Below, in pieces: positions 33,631-45,123 of a stretch of 64,000 bases of DNA. How positions within the stretch are numbered: position 1 is the stretch's first letter; each line of letters starts with the position of its first letter. A program made the position numbers and the translations under genes. The DNA is from Limnomonas spitsbergensis. Lineage: Eukaryota > Chlorophyta > Chlorophyceae > Chlamydomonadales. A model generated the notes under the pieces. It did no database searches and was not told the origin of the DNA. It saw only the letters and a program-made list of their open reading frames with translations. The stretch spans positions 5,206,501 to 5,270,500 of the forward strand of contig JAYJMM010000041.1 of the NCBI GenBank assembly GCA_037349105.1, given 5' to 3'.

Positions 33631-36600
33631 GATCGGTACGGGTGAATCCAGGCGGTGCTCCCCCACACGGCCAGCTCAGCAGTCTAGACGGGGGAATGAT
33701 GCGACATCCAGGTCAGCAGCAGCTGCAGCCACTAAGGAGCGCCCCGGACAGCGGCGGCGGCGCAGGGATGCCTGGCAGTGGCGGCGGCAGCGGGCCTCTG
33801 GGCAGCCGGCAGCAGCCGAGCAGCCGCCCAGCCGAGATGCTGGGCATGAGCGGTGGCTCGGGGGCGTGGCAGAGCGGCACCGCGGGAGATGCCAAGAGCC
33901 AGCATCAAGGCGGCAGTTTGACACAGATGCATCTGTCCAGCCCCAAAGGTGGCGCCGGGGGCGGCGTCGGCGTCGTGAAGGAGCCGTACGATTTCCGATC
34001 GGGGAATCCCCGGGGCACAGGCAGCTTGACGGCAGCGTCCCGAGACGGGACGCGCCGGTCCGCGGCCGAGCTGCTGGCCGCAGCTGTGAGCGGTCCGTTA
34101 TGGGATGGAGCAGGTGACGAGCCTGAACACAGCATGGGGGGATCCTCGCAGCGACGGCCGCCGGCGGGCGCGCGAGGCGCCTTCAGCGGGCCCAACGCAT
34201 ACGAGGTGGACGGCAGGCCCGGCACGCGGGGCGGTGGGCCTGCCAGTGAGCTGGATGGCAGGCCTGGGACTCGGAGCGGGGGAAACAGGTCAGTTGGTCT
34301 ATGCCTAGCGCGGTGAAGGCCATGGTGCCAGTCCAGGCAGAGGTGGCAGTGGCGGATGCGCCGTGGCGGTGGCCGCAATGGTACTAACCCTGTCGAAGGG
34401 TTAAGTAGCAGGGGCAATAGTACCCATGGTTTGCATATGGGTTAGGGAATCACTGCTGCCCCGCAAGTCATGACTGGAGCTGACTTGGCTAGACGTTGAG
34501 TTGGAGCCTTCATACCTGCATGAACTTTCATACTTGAATGAGGCAGCCACGCCTGTGCGGCGGCATGCCCCAGCTGGCATACCCCCCTCCCTCCCTCAGT
34601 GCTGGGCCTGCCCTACAACGTGACCCCATGCAAGCAAGCAATGTGCGCCACCAATGGGCACTGCCAATGTGTACTGCCAATGTGTACTGCCATTGATACT
34701 TACTGCAATTCAATACCCCTCTGCCATGTGCCCCTCTGATTGTCACTGTCGATGTATTCTCAAAATACGTACAGCAAATGTGTACTGCCAATATATACTG
34801 CAATGCGTACAACAAATGTGTACCGCAAATGTGCACTGCACAAATTTGATTGGTTTGTGGGTGTGCATATGTGCACAGGCCTCCATCGCGGATGCAGGGC
34901 ATGGGGCCCATGCAGATGACTCCCGGACCCCAGCCAGGCCAGGGGAGCTCTGGCCGCTCGTCACACCCGGCAGCATCCAGCGCCCGAGCGCTGCCGCACA
35001 GCAGCCAGCGGCTGTCGCTAGAGGCTGGGGCGCCTGGCCCGCCGGGTGGCGGGCGGGCGGGCCGCGGCTGCCAGGATGCCGCGCCCAGCGGCGGCCGCGC
35101 CGCGGGCAAGCAGTTGAGCTCCACCGCGCCCAGCGTCAGCGACGGCGGCAGGAGCTTGCAGCAGCCCGGGTGTCCGCAGCAGCAGCAGATTCAGCAGACT
35201 CAGCCAAAGAGGGAGGGGGGGAAGGCGGGGGCGAAGAAGGCCGCCTCTGTCAGCGGGGCCAGGGAGCGGATCATGACTGAGGACATTGAGCAGTTGATTG
35301 AGGCGTTGAGTGACGAGGTACGAGGGGTCCAATACTTTTTCCTGTAGGTTGCTTTAGCTACAATTCAGCTACATTGCATTTCAGCGACAAAAAGCTACAA
35401 TTCGGCTGCAATTCAGCTGTCTGACACGACCTATGGCCAAGTGGGCCTGGTCTATTGAATCCTGGCACTCAGCAGTGTTTCTTTTAGTGGGCACGGGACC
35501 ACCTTTGCTGGGCCGCCCATGGGCCGATTCCGCCTCCGGCCAGTGGTCAAAGCATTAGGGCTGTCCGCACCAGGGGCTTGTGGCCGGGGGGCGCAGTGTA
35601 GCTGAACTGTAGCTGATAGTGGTAAGCCACTCCCTAAAAATAGCTGGCACTCTGGCCGTAAGCCGGTCAAGGGATGGTCGCTACTAGCCTATTGGAAGCC
35701 GCCCAGTGGCCTGCCAATGACGGCCTGTCGAACACTGGAATAAGCACTGCAGCAGGCATGGCAGGATTGCGCTGATGGTGGCCAGGACTCCCCCCCTTCC
35801 ATTGCCTACCCCCTGCATATTTAACACTACGGTACCACTGGCCATTCCATGCGTGAGAACTCCCCACCCACCTCACCCTCCACCCCATCCTGCTATATGC
35901 ATTACCAGGACTATAACTGCCCATTCCATACTTGAGAAGTTCCCACCTACCTCACCTCCCTCCCCATCCCGCTGTTTGCATATCCCAGGATGACACTGAC
36001 AAAACCGCGGGCTTGGAGGGTGCCTCTTCGCTGGATGACCTCAACAGCTACCTGAGCACTCTGGACCAGAACGACGGGGCCAGGGGCGAGCTAGGTAGGG
36101 CGGGGGCAAAGGGAATTGGGAAACGGGCAAAAATAGGGTAAGGGGCATGGGCAAGCGACAAGGGGCAAAGGGTAAAAGAAGGCAGGCAGCATGGGGGAAG
36201 GGGCAAGCGGCAAGGGGCAAAATAAAGAAGGGCAGGGGGCAAGTTAGGGGCAAGGGGCTAAAGGAAAGGGGAAAGAGGAGAGGAAATGGGCAGGCCAAGG
36301 GCCAGGGACAAGGCATGAGGGGGCGTGGGGCAAGGGACGGGCCAGGGGACAGGGTCAAGGTATGAGGGAGCAAGGGGCAAGTTCCAGGGGCAAGGGACAA
36401 AAGGACAGGCCAGGTGTGAGGGGGCAAGGGGCAAGTTACAGGGGCAAGGGACAAAAGGACAGGCCAGGTATGAGGGGGCAAGGGGCAAGTTACAGGGGCA
36501 AGGGACAAAAGGACAGGCCAGGTGTGAGGGAGCAAGGGGCAAGTTACAGGGGCAAGGGACAAAAGGACAGGCCAGGTGTGAGGGGGCAAGGGGCAAGTTA

Positions 36601-39600
36601 CAGGGGCAAGGGACAAAAGGACAGGCCAGGTGTGAGGGAGCAAGGGGCAAGTTACAGGGGCAAGGGACAAAAGGACAGGCCAGTTATGAGGGGGCAAGTT
36701 ACAGGGGCAAGGGACAAAAGGACAGGCCAGGTATGAGGGGGCAAGTTACAGGGGCAAGGGACAAAAGGACAGGCCAGTTATGAGGGGGCAAGTTACAGGG
36801 GCAAGGGACAAAAGGACAGGCCAGTTATGAGGGGGCAAGTTACAGGGGCAAGGGACAAAAGGACAGGCCAGGTATGAGGGGGCAAGGGACAGGGGCAAGG
36901 GACAAAAGGACAGGCCAGTTATGAGGGGGCAAGTTACAGGGGCAAGGGACAAAAGGACAGGCCAGTTATGAGGGGGCAAGTTACAGGGGCAAGGGACAAA
37001 AGGACAGGCCAGGTATGAGGGGGCAAGTTCCAGGGGCAAGGGGCAAAAAGACAGGCCTGGTGTGAGGGGGCAAGGGGCAAACTCCAGGGGCAAGGGGCAA
37101 AAGGACAGGCCAGGTATGAGAGGGCAAGGGGCAAGGGACAAATGCGGGCTTAGGGCCAGTGGCTAGGTATGAGGGGCAAGGGGCCAAAGGACAGGCCAGG
37201 TGTGTGGGCATGTGTGGCCCAAGCTGCAGGTCACGCTGCATCAGGGCCCCCCAGCCGTAGGCCATGATGTAGCTAAATCGGAGTTACAGCACCCTAAATT
37301 AAACACAGACATGGGTGTGGGCCAGAGCGGGCTGGTATTCTGGTATTATTACTGACAGCTTGCTAAGGAGCCTAAAGCAAAGGAGCCAAAACTGCTGGCC
37401 CCTGGGGGATGAGCTCTGAACTCTGGGAGGTCAAGTGTGGGTGGTCTGAACCCTAAGAGATCTGAACCCTAAGAGATCTGAACCCTGGGCGATCTGAGCC
37501 CTAAGAGATCTGAACCCTGGGTGATCTGAGCCCTAAGAGATCAGAACCATAAAATGTGTTAATCCTGGGAGATCTGATGGGAGATCAAAAGTCTGGGAGA
37601 TCTGAACCCTGGGAGATCTGAACTACAGGAGATCTGGTCCCAGGGAGATCTGAACCAACATACGAGATTTGCACGAACATGTTGTATGCTGCTGTGCATT
37701 GCAGATTCAAAAGAGATGACTGATGTACAAAGCCAGAATCTCTCCTGGATACCGGTAACGGTATTTTACTAAAGGAACCATATTCATGGCCTGTATGCAT
37801 GCAGGTTCTAAGACCATGGCTGGCGGACGAGGCCGGGGCATCGCAGACATGGGCACCAAGGGCGGGATACGTTCCTCGGTGCCAGATCTCATGCGGACAA
37901 GTGGGAACCTGCGCCACCTGCAACAGCAGGGCGGGGCGGGGCGCTCGACTCAACAGCAACAGCAGGAGCAACAGCAGCAGCAGCGGGCGACAAAGCCTGG
38001 GGACCATCCACACGCTTCGGGTAGCCTGCCCGCCGACGTCGCGGCGGCGTCGGATGCCCCTGGCATCCCGCCGCAGTTTGCGCACCTGCCGCAGAAGGCC
38101 GTGCGGATGGCGTTGAAGCTGGTCAGTCGGATCGTGGACCAGGCCGTCAAGACGGCTGAGGTGAGAAAGAACTAGAGAAGAAAGCGCTATTCCTTGTTTG
38201 CAAGAATACATGGGGGGGGTATTATTGATATTTTGACGGTCTTCGGGGGAAACTTCCATGCATCGAAAAAATAGCTTTGCGAAAAGACTTTCTTAAGGTA
38301 CCTGTCGGGCATATGATTTAGATTTTTGAATTTCCCCACCATTGACGTTTTGAATCGGACAATGACACAGCCCGCTCTTGACGGGTTCTTGGAGGGGCCT
38401 ACCCACGGATTGTGTCCTCTTGCCTGTGTCCGCATTACGTGCTGTGCGCGGATCACTAGCATGCTCCTGGATTAGGCGCTCTGCGTTAAGTTGCCCTGAT
38501 TATGCGCCCTGGCCTGGATGTTGACTTAGGAGGCCTTGGTACAGGGATAAGGGTACTTGAATATCAACATGCTGCTCCTGACTCAGCATGCCTGCACCCT
38601 GTCCTGGCAGATCAACATGCTTGTCAAGGCAGCAGAGGCCAAGGATGCCGCTGATGAGGAGGGGATAGGGGGCAAAGTTCTGCTTTCAGGAGAGGACTGG
38701 CAAGCTGCTGCAAGGTAGGCTGTGCATCCTTTTTAGGGGCCAATGTCTGCTTTCAAGGGACGACTGGCAAGCTGCCGCAACACAGTCAGCGCTTACTTTT
38801 TCAACTTTGAGTATGCCTTTGGCGGGTCTCACCCCGTGGCCACCAGCGGCACGATTGGGACCAAACCTCGACTCCCAATAAGAGCACAGGCCCAAGCTGC
38901 TTGGCTGTTCAATTAGGCGTGCATGGGGCCTCCAGACGAAGGGCAGGAGGTAGCTGAATTGTAGCTGAACTGTACCTGGGCAGCGAAAACGGGAAACTTC
39001 AGGTGGTAGGAGCGGGTGAAATACCTGTAGGGAAAAAAGCTCTGCACGGTTGTGTATATACCTTTCAGAGACTTCATGGAAGTTATGACCCCCCTGGTAT
39101 GAACAAAACGCATCTTCGCATATCTTCTCAATTTTTACAACTTCCGGTCATCAGATCAGGAAAACTGATCTTCAGAATTACCTAACAATTAATGAGATCA
39201 CCTCGTTACTAGATTTTAGACGAGGCACCCCTAAAACAAATAGTGGCGCAGAATCGCACATACACCCGGTCTGCTGTATGTCTCAAGCGCATGCAGATCT
39301 GCTCCCTCGCTTTTCTACTGTGCCGTGCACCAGTCTGATTGCGCCGCCATGCGCCGCCATGCACTGCCATGCACTGCCATACTCGCAGGCTGCATGCTGG
39401 CTCCATTAACGATTCTGAGCTGTCCGGCCTCGTGTCTGCGGCCCGACTGCCCAACGGCGCCATGGCCAGGCCCAGCGCCGAGCTAGTGTTGTGCCCACGC
39501 ATGCCAGAAGACGACTTCAGGCACCTGGGGAATAATCAGAACGGCGGCAACGGCGGCGGTCTTGCTGGGGCGGGCAGGCGGCAGCAGGTGCCTTGTGCCT

Positions 39601-39797
39601 CCCGCCCCGTACCGCAGCCGGCAGTTGGGATGGCAGGCCCCGGTCCAATGCAGAGGCATGCCCAGAATGGCCCACCCGGGGGGGGCAGGGGCATGTTGCC
39701 TCCGTCTTCCTCTCAACCGCCCGCGGAGCTGCGGAGCACTCCAGGCATGGCACGGTATGCCATGCATCGGCCGGGTTTGAATTCGAATTCGAATTAG
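33631..39797 (+). CDS. Multi-exon disordered Gly/Gln/Pro-rich protein, unrecognised
   Basis: Six exons join with matching phases: 33631-34288, 34879-35317, 35989-36094, 37805-38160, 38611-38714, 39389-39797 (TAG). Together they encode 689 residues. The first exon begins in phase 1 after a TTGCGCAG acceptor, so the true start lies upstream. Most of the protein is low complexity: Gly/Ser/Gln at the N-terminus, a poly-Gln stretch after GAGRSTQQQQQE, Gly/Pro at the C-terminus. Two conserved-looking islands stand out. An acidic helix spans MTEDIEQLIEALSDE and SSLDDLNSYLSTLDQ. An amphipathic helix spans QKAVRMALKLVSRIVDQAV and INMLVKAAEAKDAADEE, continuing to SINDSELSGLVSAARLP. This layout suits a nuclear co-regulator or RNA-granule scaffold, but that is only inference. 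A TGTAA at 39956 is a candidate polyadenylation signal. Confidence 0.7.
35345..35625. mobile_element. Dispersed tRNA-like element with TAGCTGAAT tails
   Basis: It opens with CTACAATTCAGCTACATTGC units and ends with TAGCTGAACTGTAGCTGA, the same tail in opposite orientation. Between them GGCCAGTGGTCAAAGCATTA resembles a tRNA A box. Related copies occur at 22600-22745, 38785-38985 and 56255-56410. It lies in the second visible intron of the disordered-protein gene. Confidence 0.4.
36110..37210. repeat. G-rich minisatellite, 54/47-bp units, about 18 copies
   Basis: Units carry GGGGCAAGTTACAGGGGCAA, GGGACAAAAGGACAGGCC and a G-run. The left half uses a 54-bp form, the right half mostly a 47-bp form lacking one GGGGCAA block. 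Each unit has at least four G-runs. The array is in an intron of the disordered-protein gene. The open frames on both strands are repeat translations. Confidence 0.95.
37430..37660. repeat. Tandem GATCTGAACCCT(A/G)... units
   Basis: About ten ~20-bp units of AGAGATCTGAACCCTRRG with GGGCGATCTGAGCCC variants. The unit combines a telomere-like AACCCT with a BglII-type palindrome AGATCT. Confidence 0.85.
38735..38780 (+). pseudogene. Decayed copy of the exon 38611-38714 3' end
   Basis: The live exon ends TCTGCTTTCAGGAGAGGACTGGCAAGCTGCTGCAAG|GTAGGC, split here only for position. At 38742-38775 TCTGCTTTCAAGGGACGAC and TGGCAAGCTGCCGCAA repeat it with several changes, and the donor GT is lost (CAACAC). 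Confidence 0.75.
38785..38985. mobile_element. tRNA-like dispersed element copy
   Basis: Contains GGGACCAAACCTCGACTCCC (reverse complement has a B-box-like GGTTTGGTCCC) and ends in TAGCTGAATTGTAGCTGAAC. This is the same architecture as 35345-35625. Confidence 0.4.
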
Positions 39798-40797
39798 TGA
39801 TCGAGTTGCTGCCGGCGCACTGACGGAGGCTTGGGCATCGACAGACCGTGGCTCGGCTGCGGTTTGGTTTAAACCACGTTTGAACTGCGGGTGGGGCTGT
39901 GCGGTTGCACGTGCTGGGTTCCAAATTCTGTTTTCTTGGGAGGAAGGGTGCACTTTGTAACGGCAGGAGTACAGCATGGGTGTGTGCTGTGTGGTTGTGA
40001 GTCTTGGTAAGAGGTTGGTCTACATGTTTGCAGGCGGAAGTTGCATGCACCACCTTGTTGCCCGATGGATTATGAAGCAGAGAAATCTGAAGGGTGGGTA
40101 TTTGTGGGTACTAGGTGGGAAGGGCTGGTAGGGACACATAAGGGTATGGCAGGCTAATGTGTTAGTAAGACATGGGGCCTGTCTGAGAGTGACTATCGCA
40201 CTCGGTCAAGGCAGGGGTTAGGAAGCCACTCGGTCAAGGCAGGGGTTGGGAAGCCACTCGGTCAAGCCACGGGGGCTGGGTCTGCAAAAATTGCATGGCT
40301 TCATATGGATGGAATCATGGCTTCCCACCACCTAGTCAAGGTTCGGTGCCCATTGGCCCAGTGTCGGGGTTTTATTTCAGCTTTCATTTCCAGCTGAAAT
40401 GAATGCTGCTTCTGATGGGATCTGGCTCTGAAACAAAACTAGCGAAGGACCCTCGCACTCGGTCAGCAGCTGGTGTATAGAACGGTGCATACCCGCTCTA
40501 AACAGCAACCTGTGTGCAGCGCCTTGCTGGTGATATGCAGGCTTCAGCAATGCAAAGGGGGGAGCGGCTCTATCAACAGGAATGATTCATGCAAGCTGGC
40601 GTTATCTTGGTTTAATTTCGTGTCCCACGCGGATTTGCGCATTTATAGAGTCGTTTAATTTAGCATGGCCGTTGCGTGAGTGGTTTCGGTGTGCTTCCGC
40701 CCAGCGGCAGGGGACACCTGGTTTCACATAGCAGGGAGTATCATGTGCAGTTGCCATGGGCACGTCATGTTTTTGTGTGGAAAGCATCGACTATTTG
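39798..40797. other. Spacer with small CACTCGGTCAAGG repeat
   Basis: 3' flank of the disordered-protein gene, then unique DNA. CACTCGGTCAAGGCAGGGG occurs at 40199 and 40230 with a third, altered copy at 40257. No gene is supported. Confidence 0.4.
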
Positions 40798-41160
40798 GAC
40801 AGGTACGGTATCAATTTGGACAGGTATCAATTTGGACTGGTACCCATTTGGACTGGTACCCATTTGGACTGGTACCCATTTGGACTGGTACCAATTTTGA
40901 CTGGTACCAATTTGGACTGGTACCAATTTGGACTGGTACCCATGTGGATTGGTATCCATTTGGACTGGTACCAATTTGGACTGGTACCCATTTGGACTGG
41001 TACCCATTTGGACTGGTACCCATTTGGACTGGTACCCATTTGGACTGGTACCCATTTGGACTGGTACCCATTTGGACTGGTACCCATTTGGACTGGTACC
41101 CATTTGGACTGGTACCCATTTGGACTGGTACCCATTTGGACTGGTACCCATTTGGACGGA
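40798..41160. repeat. 17-bp satellite CATTTGGACTGGTACCC, about 21 copies
   Basis: Units are almost perfect. A few carry CAATTT or CATGTG variants on the left. Each unit has a KpnI-type GGTACC palindrome. Because 17 is not a multiple of three, all three frames cycle through the same 17-residue peptide and stay open on both strands. None of the ORFs of 96-172 codons here is a gene. Confidence 0.97.
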
Positions 41161-41504
41161 CACACAAATTGCTTGGGGGGCGGGTGTAAGAGGAAGAAAG
41201 CCACGGCCTCTGAAATGACAAAGCCCCAGCAGAAGCTACAACAACATCCAAAAAATCAGAGCATCCCACCCTAGCCTGCCCTGGTGCAAAGCGTGGAAGT
41301 CTGTGGCACCATCTGGGGGGCCTGTCCAGCCCCGCTCCCCAAGGTGGTTTTGTTTGCTAGGACATTGGAAGCAAGCATGTAATGCGTCTTCCACAAACTC
41401 ACCGTCTCCCCTGCCTTGCCCAACATCGCTTGGAGAAACGGGTGTCACGCTTATGACCGCTGCGCCATTAGTGTCGGCCGTGCTGATTGCGCCGAGCCGC
41501 AGCC

Positions 41505-41858
41505 TTAAGTTTGTGCACACAGAAGCACACTCCCTCTTGCTGGTGCGGCTCCTTGCCTGCGCTTGCCTGTGCCTGCTGTTGACTGAAAGCAGGCGTGGTG
41601 GTCGAACGCAGACCTATGCTCGATTACTGGGTCTCTGAGATCCCCTAGGCTGGCGACCTCCAGCTGCGCCCTCTCGTAGGCTGCATCCACTAGCGCTAGC
41701 ACCTCTGTTACGGGTAGAGGCTGTGGAGCAGTCTCTGCCTGGCTCCGTTTAGAAACGGCTACTCCCAGCTCCAGGTCCAATAAGGCATCAAGCAATTCCT
41801 TACACAAGCAGCGCCCTTCGGGACAGTTGGGCGCCCACGCAGGACTATTGGCGCCCAC
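41505..41858 (-). CDS. Candidate minus-strand coding fragment, unrecognised
   Basis: 117 codons with a helical core (LLDALLDLELGVAV, then EVLALVDAAYERAQLEVASL). The stop lies just beyond GSVLLCAQT. It begins at the edge of the left arm of the inverted repeat, so it may be the remains of a mobile element's protein. No zinc finger or catalytic motif is visible, and the family is unknown. Confidence 0.3.
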   Translation of the reverse strand: MGANSPAWAPNCPEGRCLCKELLDALLDLELGVAVSKRSQAETAPQPLPVTEVLALVDAAYERAQLEVASLGDLRDPVIEHRSAFDHHACFQSTAGTGKRRQGAAPARGSVLLCAQT

Positions 41859-42189
41859 GCGGCCAAGCCTTTTTTAGCAGGGCCCAGAGGTGTAACGTCG
41901 TTGACATCTGCTCTAGGCTCTGCCACGGCTGACACTCCGCCGCATGAGACTAGCACTGTGAATGGATCGCGCAGCCCGAAGGGCGCAGCTGGTCAATGAC
42001 ATAACACCTATGGGCCCTGCTCAAAAAACGGTTCGGCCGCGTGGGCACCTAAGTAAAAGGGGCGATCCATTCACAATGCTAGTCTCACGCGGCAGAATGT
42101 CAGCAGTGGCAGTGCTCAGAGCAAATGTCAACGATGTTACACCTCTGGCCCCTGCTCAAACCGGCTCGGCCACGTGGGCGCCTAACTAA
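41849..42189. repeat. Inverted repeat, ~123-bp arms
   Basis: The left arm (41849-41971) matches the reverse complement of the right arm (42063-42189) at about 85% by eye. Shared blocks include GAGGTGTAAC-TCGTTGACAT, GAGACTAGCA and TGTGAATGGATCGC. The ~90-bp spacer contains a third, direct-oriented partial copy (CACCTATGGGCCCTGCTCAA). The ends read GGCGCC-CACG. This suits a foldback element or a recombination product. Confidence 0.8.
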
Positions 42190-42380
42190 AGAGTTCGGTG
42201 GGAAGATGAAAAACAAACACAAGGGGACAGGACAGAAAAAATGAGGATCAGAGCAGATGTGCTCCACGACCCTACGTCTTAAAGGGGCCTGTACAACGTG
42301 GGCGAGTTGACAGCTGAATAGCTGCTGATGCAGGTCGGTCAGATGACAGGGGCTCGTGCACTTGAATTTCTCCAGAGGGA

Positions 42381-42788
42381 GTGAGGCTGATGGATCAGCA
42401 GCGTCCATGGCTTGGGTTGGCAAAGCTGGTGCCCTGCTCAAGGTGCCAGCCCATAACTAAGGCCGTTCCCCTTTGCAATGTCACCGTCAACCTCTCGGGT
42501 ATCATTGCGACGTGCGAGGTGTCGACCCTGGAAACCATCTTCAGCTGCATGGTTGCCCAGCTAGCGAGGGTCCCCGGTCAGCTTTCACCAGGTTCACGCC
42601 ACAGCTTGAGCACGCCAGCTGACATCCAGTATCAATGCGATGAGGCCAAGCCCTGGCCATTTTGCGCTGACACGCCCCGGCAGCTGGAGGATTTTCTAGA
42701 TTTTCAGCAGGAGCAAGGGCCAGCAATAGATGGGAATGCGCTAATGGTGTGCAAGGTGCAGGGCTGTGGGGAAAAGATCATTAGATAA
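42381..42788 (+). CDS. Candidate 135-codon ORF, unrecognised
   Basis: Reads PITKAVPLCNVTVNLSGIIA, then an acidic DTPRQLEDFLDFQQEQ, and ends CKVQGCGEKIIR. It has six or more Cys but no clear metal-binding spacing. It lies just right of the inverted repeat and could belong to the same element. Splice support is lacking. Confidence 0.3.
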   Translation: MRLMDQQRPWLGLAKLVPCSRCQPITKAVPLCNVTVNLSGIIATCEVSTLETIFSCMVAQLARVPGQLSPGSRHSLSTPADIQYQCDEAKPWPFCADTPRQLEDFLDFQQEQGPAIDGNALMVCKVQGCGEKIIR

Positions 42789-42789
42789 A

Positions 42790-44515
42790 GCTGTCAGCTA
42801 TGCGGTTGCATGTCGGAGGGCACATCTTGCTGCACCAATGTGGTGCAGCACTGCAGCATGCAGCCTGGAGCCCAGTGTTGCTGAGGCCTGTGGCTTTTGT
42901 GGCCTTGTTGTCACGAGGTACTAGTGACCCTGAAGTATCTCTGCGCTCAGCAGTCACTGGGCTATTGGATTGCTAAGTGCCCTTTATAAGGGTTAACTAA
43001 CTTATGCACTCAGGAGCGATAGTAAACTGCTGGCAGACAGTTTATCCTCAACTAATCCGCGGGTTACTGCACTAACCTTTGATGATTATTCTCTTACTGT
43101 TGACAGAAGTGACGAAGTGAACTCGATCCCAAAGGGGCTAGTTGTCCTGAAGGCGACTGGTGACAGTATGTAGGAGACGGCTTGGAGCGAACTTGAGGAC
43201 GAAACAGCCGAAGTGATGAGAAATGCTGAGCCGAAAGGACGACTTCTTGATGAGGAAGATCGACTGTTGTAGCAGTAGATCGACTTGATAGCCATTAGCC
43301 AGGAAAGGCTTGGGTAGCAGCTCACAGTGTCGACTTATATCCTAGATAGAGATAGAGCTGATAAGGCTCACAGTGTAGGGTTATAAACGAGAGATAGCGC
43401 TGAGAGGGATGGAAGTAGAGGTGTTGGAGCTAGAGATAGTAGCGAATAAGTGTAGTGTTAGCTAGAGATATTCGCACAGTGTAGCTGCCAGATCCTTATA
43501 CTTAATGAGGTGGTCTTAGAGAGATAGGATCAGTGTAGAATTAACTAGATAGAGATCTCCGATCAGTCTAGTGTCCAAGCCTTGATAACATGGTAGCACA
43601 ATCCGGCTGAACCTGTGCCGTATCGTGCCCTATCGTGGCACCTTGGTAGTACAATCCGGCTGAACCTGTGCCGTATTGCGCCGTATCCAGTCATGCCGTA
43701 TCGTGCTACCATGCTTGATAAAGGGCTGTGATATCGCAATTGGACGTTAATCCCAGAACAGGTTACAGTAGCAGGGTGATTCAACTTCGGTATGTTACTT
43801 GAGTAAGAAGAGAAGAATGCCTGGAGCGAGCCAGGCATTCTAGAAGTACCACAAAACATACTAGATCCGAAACCAAAAAGAATGTACTAGCCACCCATAC
43901 GTGCGGTGCACCCATACGTCGTGACATTGTGTTTTGACAGGGCATCAGGCCATTGCAAAAGGGACTTGGGCAAAGGCTCCAACAACAGCAAGCTCGCAGT
44001 CAACTCCCTAAGCCCCTTAAACTACAAGATGTCACAGGCTGATATGCAGCTGCCGAGAAGCTGCATATGCCTGCACAAACCGGCATGTGGTTCGCACCAT
44101 CTGTGAGTGCGTTGAGGGCACCATCCATCCTCATGTCTGGAGCTACCACTTCCAAGACCACGTGGATCCGGCCCACCCTGGTCAGGAGCTATCGGAGGCA
44201 GATGTGGCGAAATACTCAAATACGCCATCAGCGCTGAGGAGTTTGAGGGGGTGATGGGAAAGGAGGTCAACAAGAAGGAGATTTGACTAAACAGTCCTTG
44301 ATGGGAAGACTGCCCCCTTGATTATCACAATTCCTTTCTCTGGTCTCCATATGTTTGTATCATTGTTTCTAGATTACTTATGCAACATTGAAATCGCTCA
44401 CTAACAGAAGTTTCACACCCGGTACTCATCTCAATGATTATACAACACAGTTCACATTTTTTAACACTTCACTCACTTAAGTTACGCATCACATAGTGCC
44501 TCACCCATTTCACAA
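42790..44515. other. Gap with a 60-bp duplication
   Basis: Around 43586-43680 the stretch TGGTAGCACAATCCGGCTGA and AACCTGTGCCGTAT is duplicated about 60 bp apart, with a weaker third piece near 43690-43715. A plus-strand reading at 43950-44280 has coding-like fragments in two frames (for example TICECVEGTIHPHVWSYHF) and looks like a decayed gene. No intact gene is seen. Confidence 0.35.
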
Positions 44516-44880
44516 TTAAAAAAAAAACTTAATCTCATTGAAATGTCGCTCACGCATCACACAGTTTTTACACAGACTTATACAATTCCACTTAGATCTT
44601 CTTCTTTCCTTCTTAATTTTTCTAGGAGGCGTCCAACCGAACTCTTTTGCACCCACGTCATGTTCTATGGCTGGGGCTAATCTTCTGCACTATGGGGTTC
44701 ATTCCCACGCTACTGCTCAGTGGTTGTGTGTTGGTTGCTTGCCCAGGGGGGTCACTGGTTTTCGCTCGCTGTTCTAGCATATTTAGTGTCTGTACCGGTT
44801 TACGGGCACAAGTCCTATGCATCAAATGTGATGCCCCGTTGGACTGTAAAAACTTCACAAGAAGGAAAATGATATCAACC
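44516..44880 (+). mobile_element. LINE-associated repeat copy
   Basis: Begins A9-CTTAATCTCATTGAA exactly like 11683-11705 and runs colinear with it through CACCCACGTCATGTTCTATG. It then shares the GCTTGCCCAGGGGGGTCACT block and the CIKCDAPLDCKNF reading. Identity to the 11.7-kb copy is high. Confidence 0.65.
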
Positions 44881-45123
44881 GGCACATTTACAAGCTAAAG
44901 GTAGAAGCTAGGGTGTTGCCCCAAGTCTTCCGTTTCTGGAGCATGTTGATCTCTAGCCCGGGTAGGTTGTGACTGGTATCCCGAGTTCGATCCCATTTCT
45001 GCCTTCTGTTTTATTGTTTGCACATTTGGTATTTGACAATCAGACAAATTGAGTGATACCACGAGGAGCGCATCGATCAGCTGATGGGCTTAGACCCTTC
45101 TCTTATACGGTACATGGTACTTC

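Noticed and set aside
36041..37141. 218- and 131-codon minus-strand ORFs rich in LSLAPVTCPL
   Set aside because: Reverse reading of the G-rich minisatellite in the intron of the disordered-protein gene.
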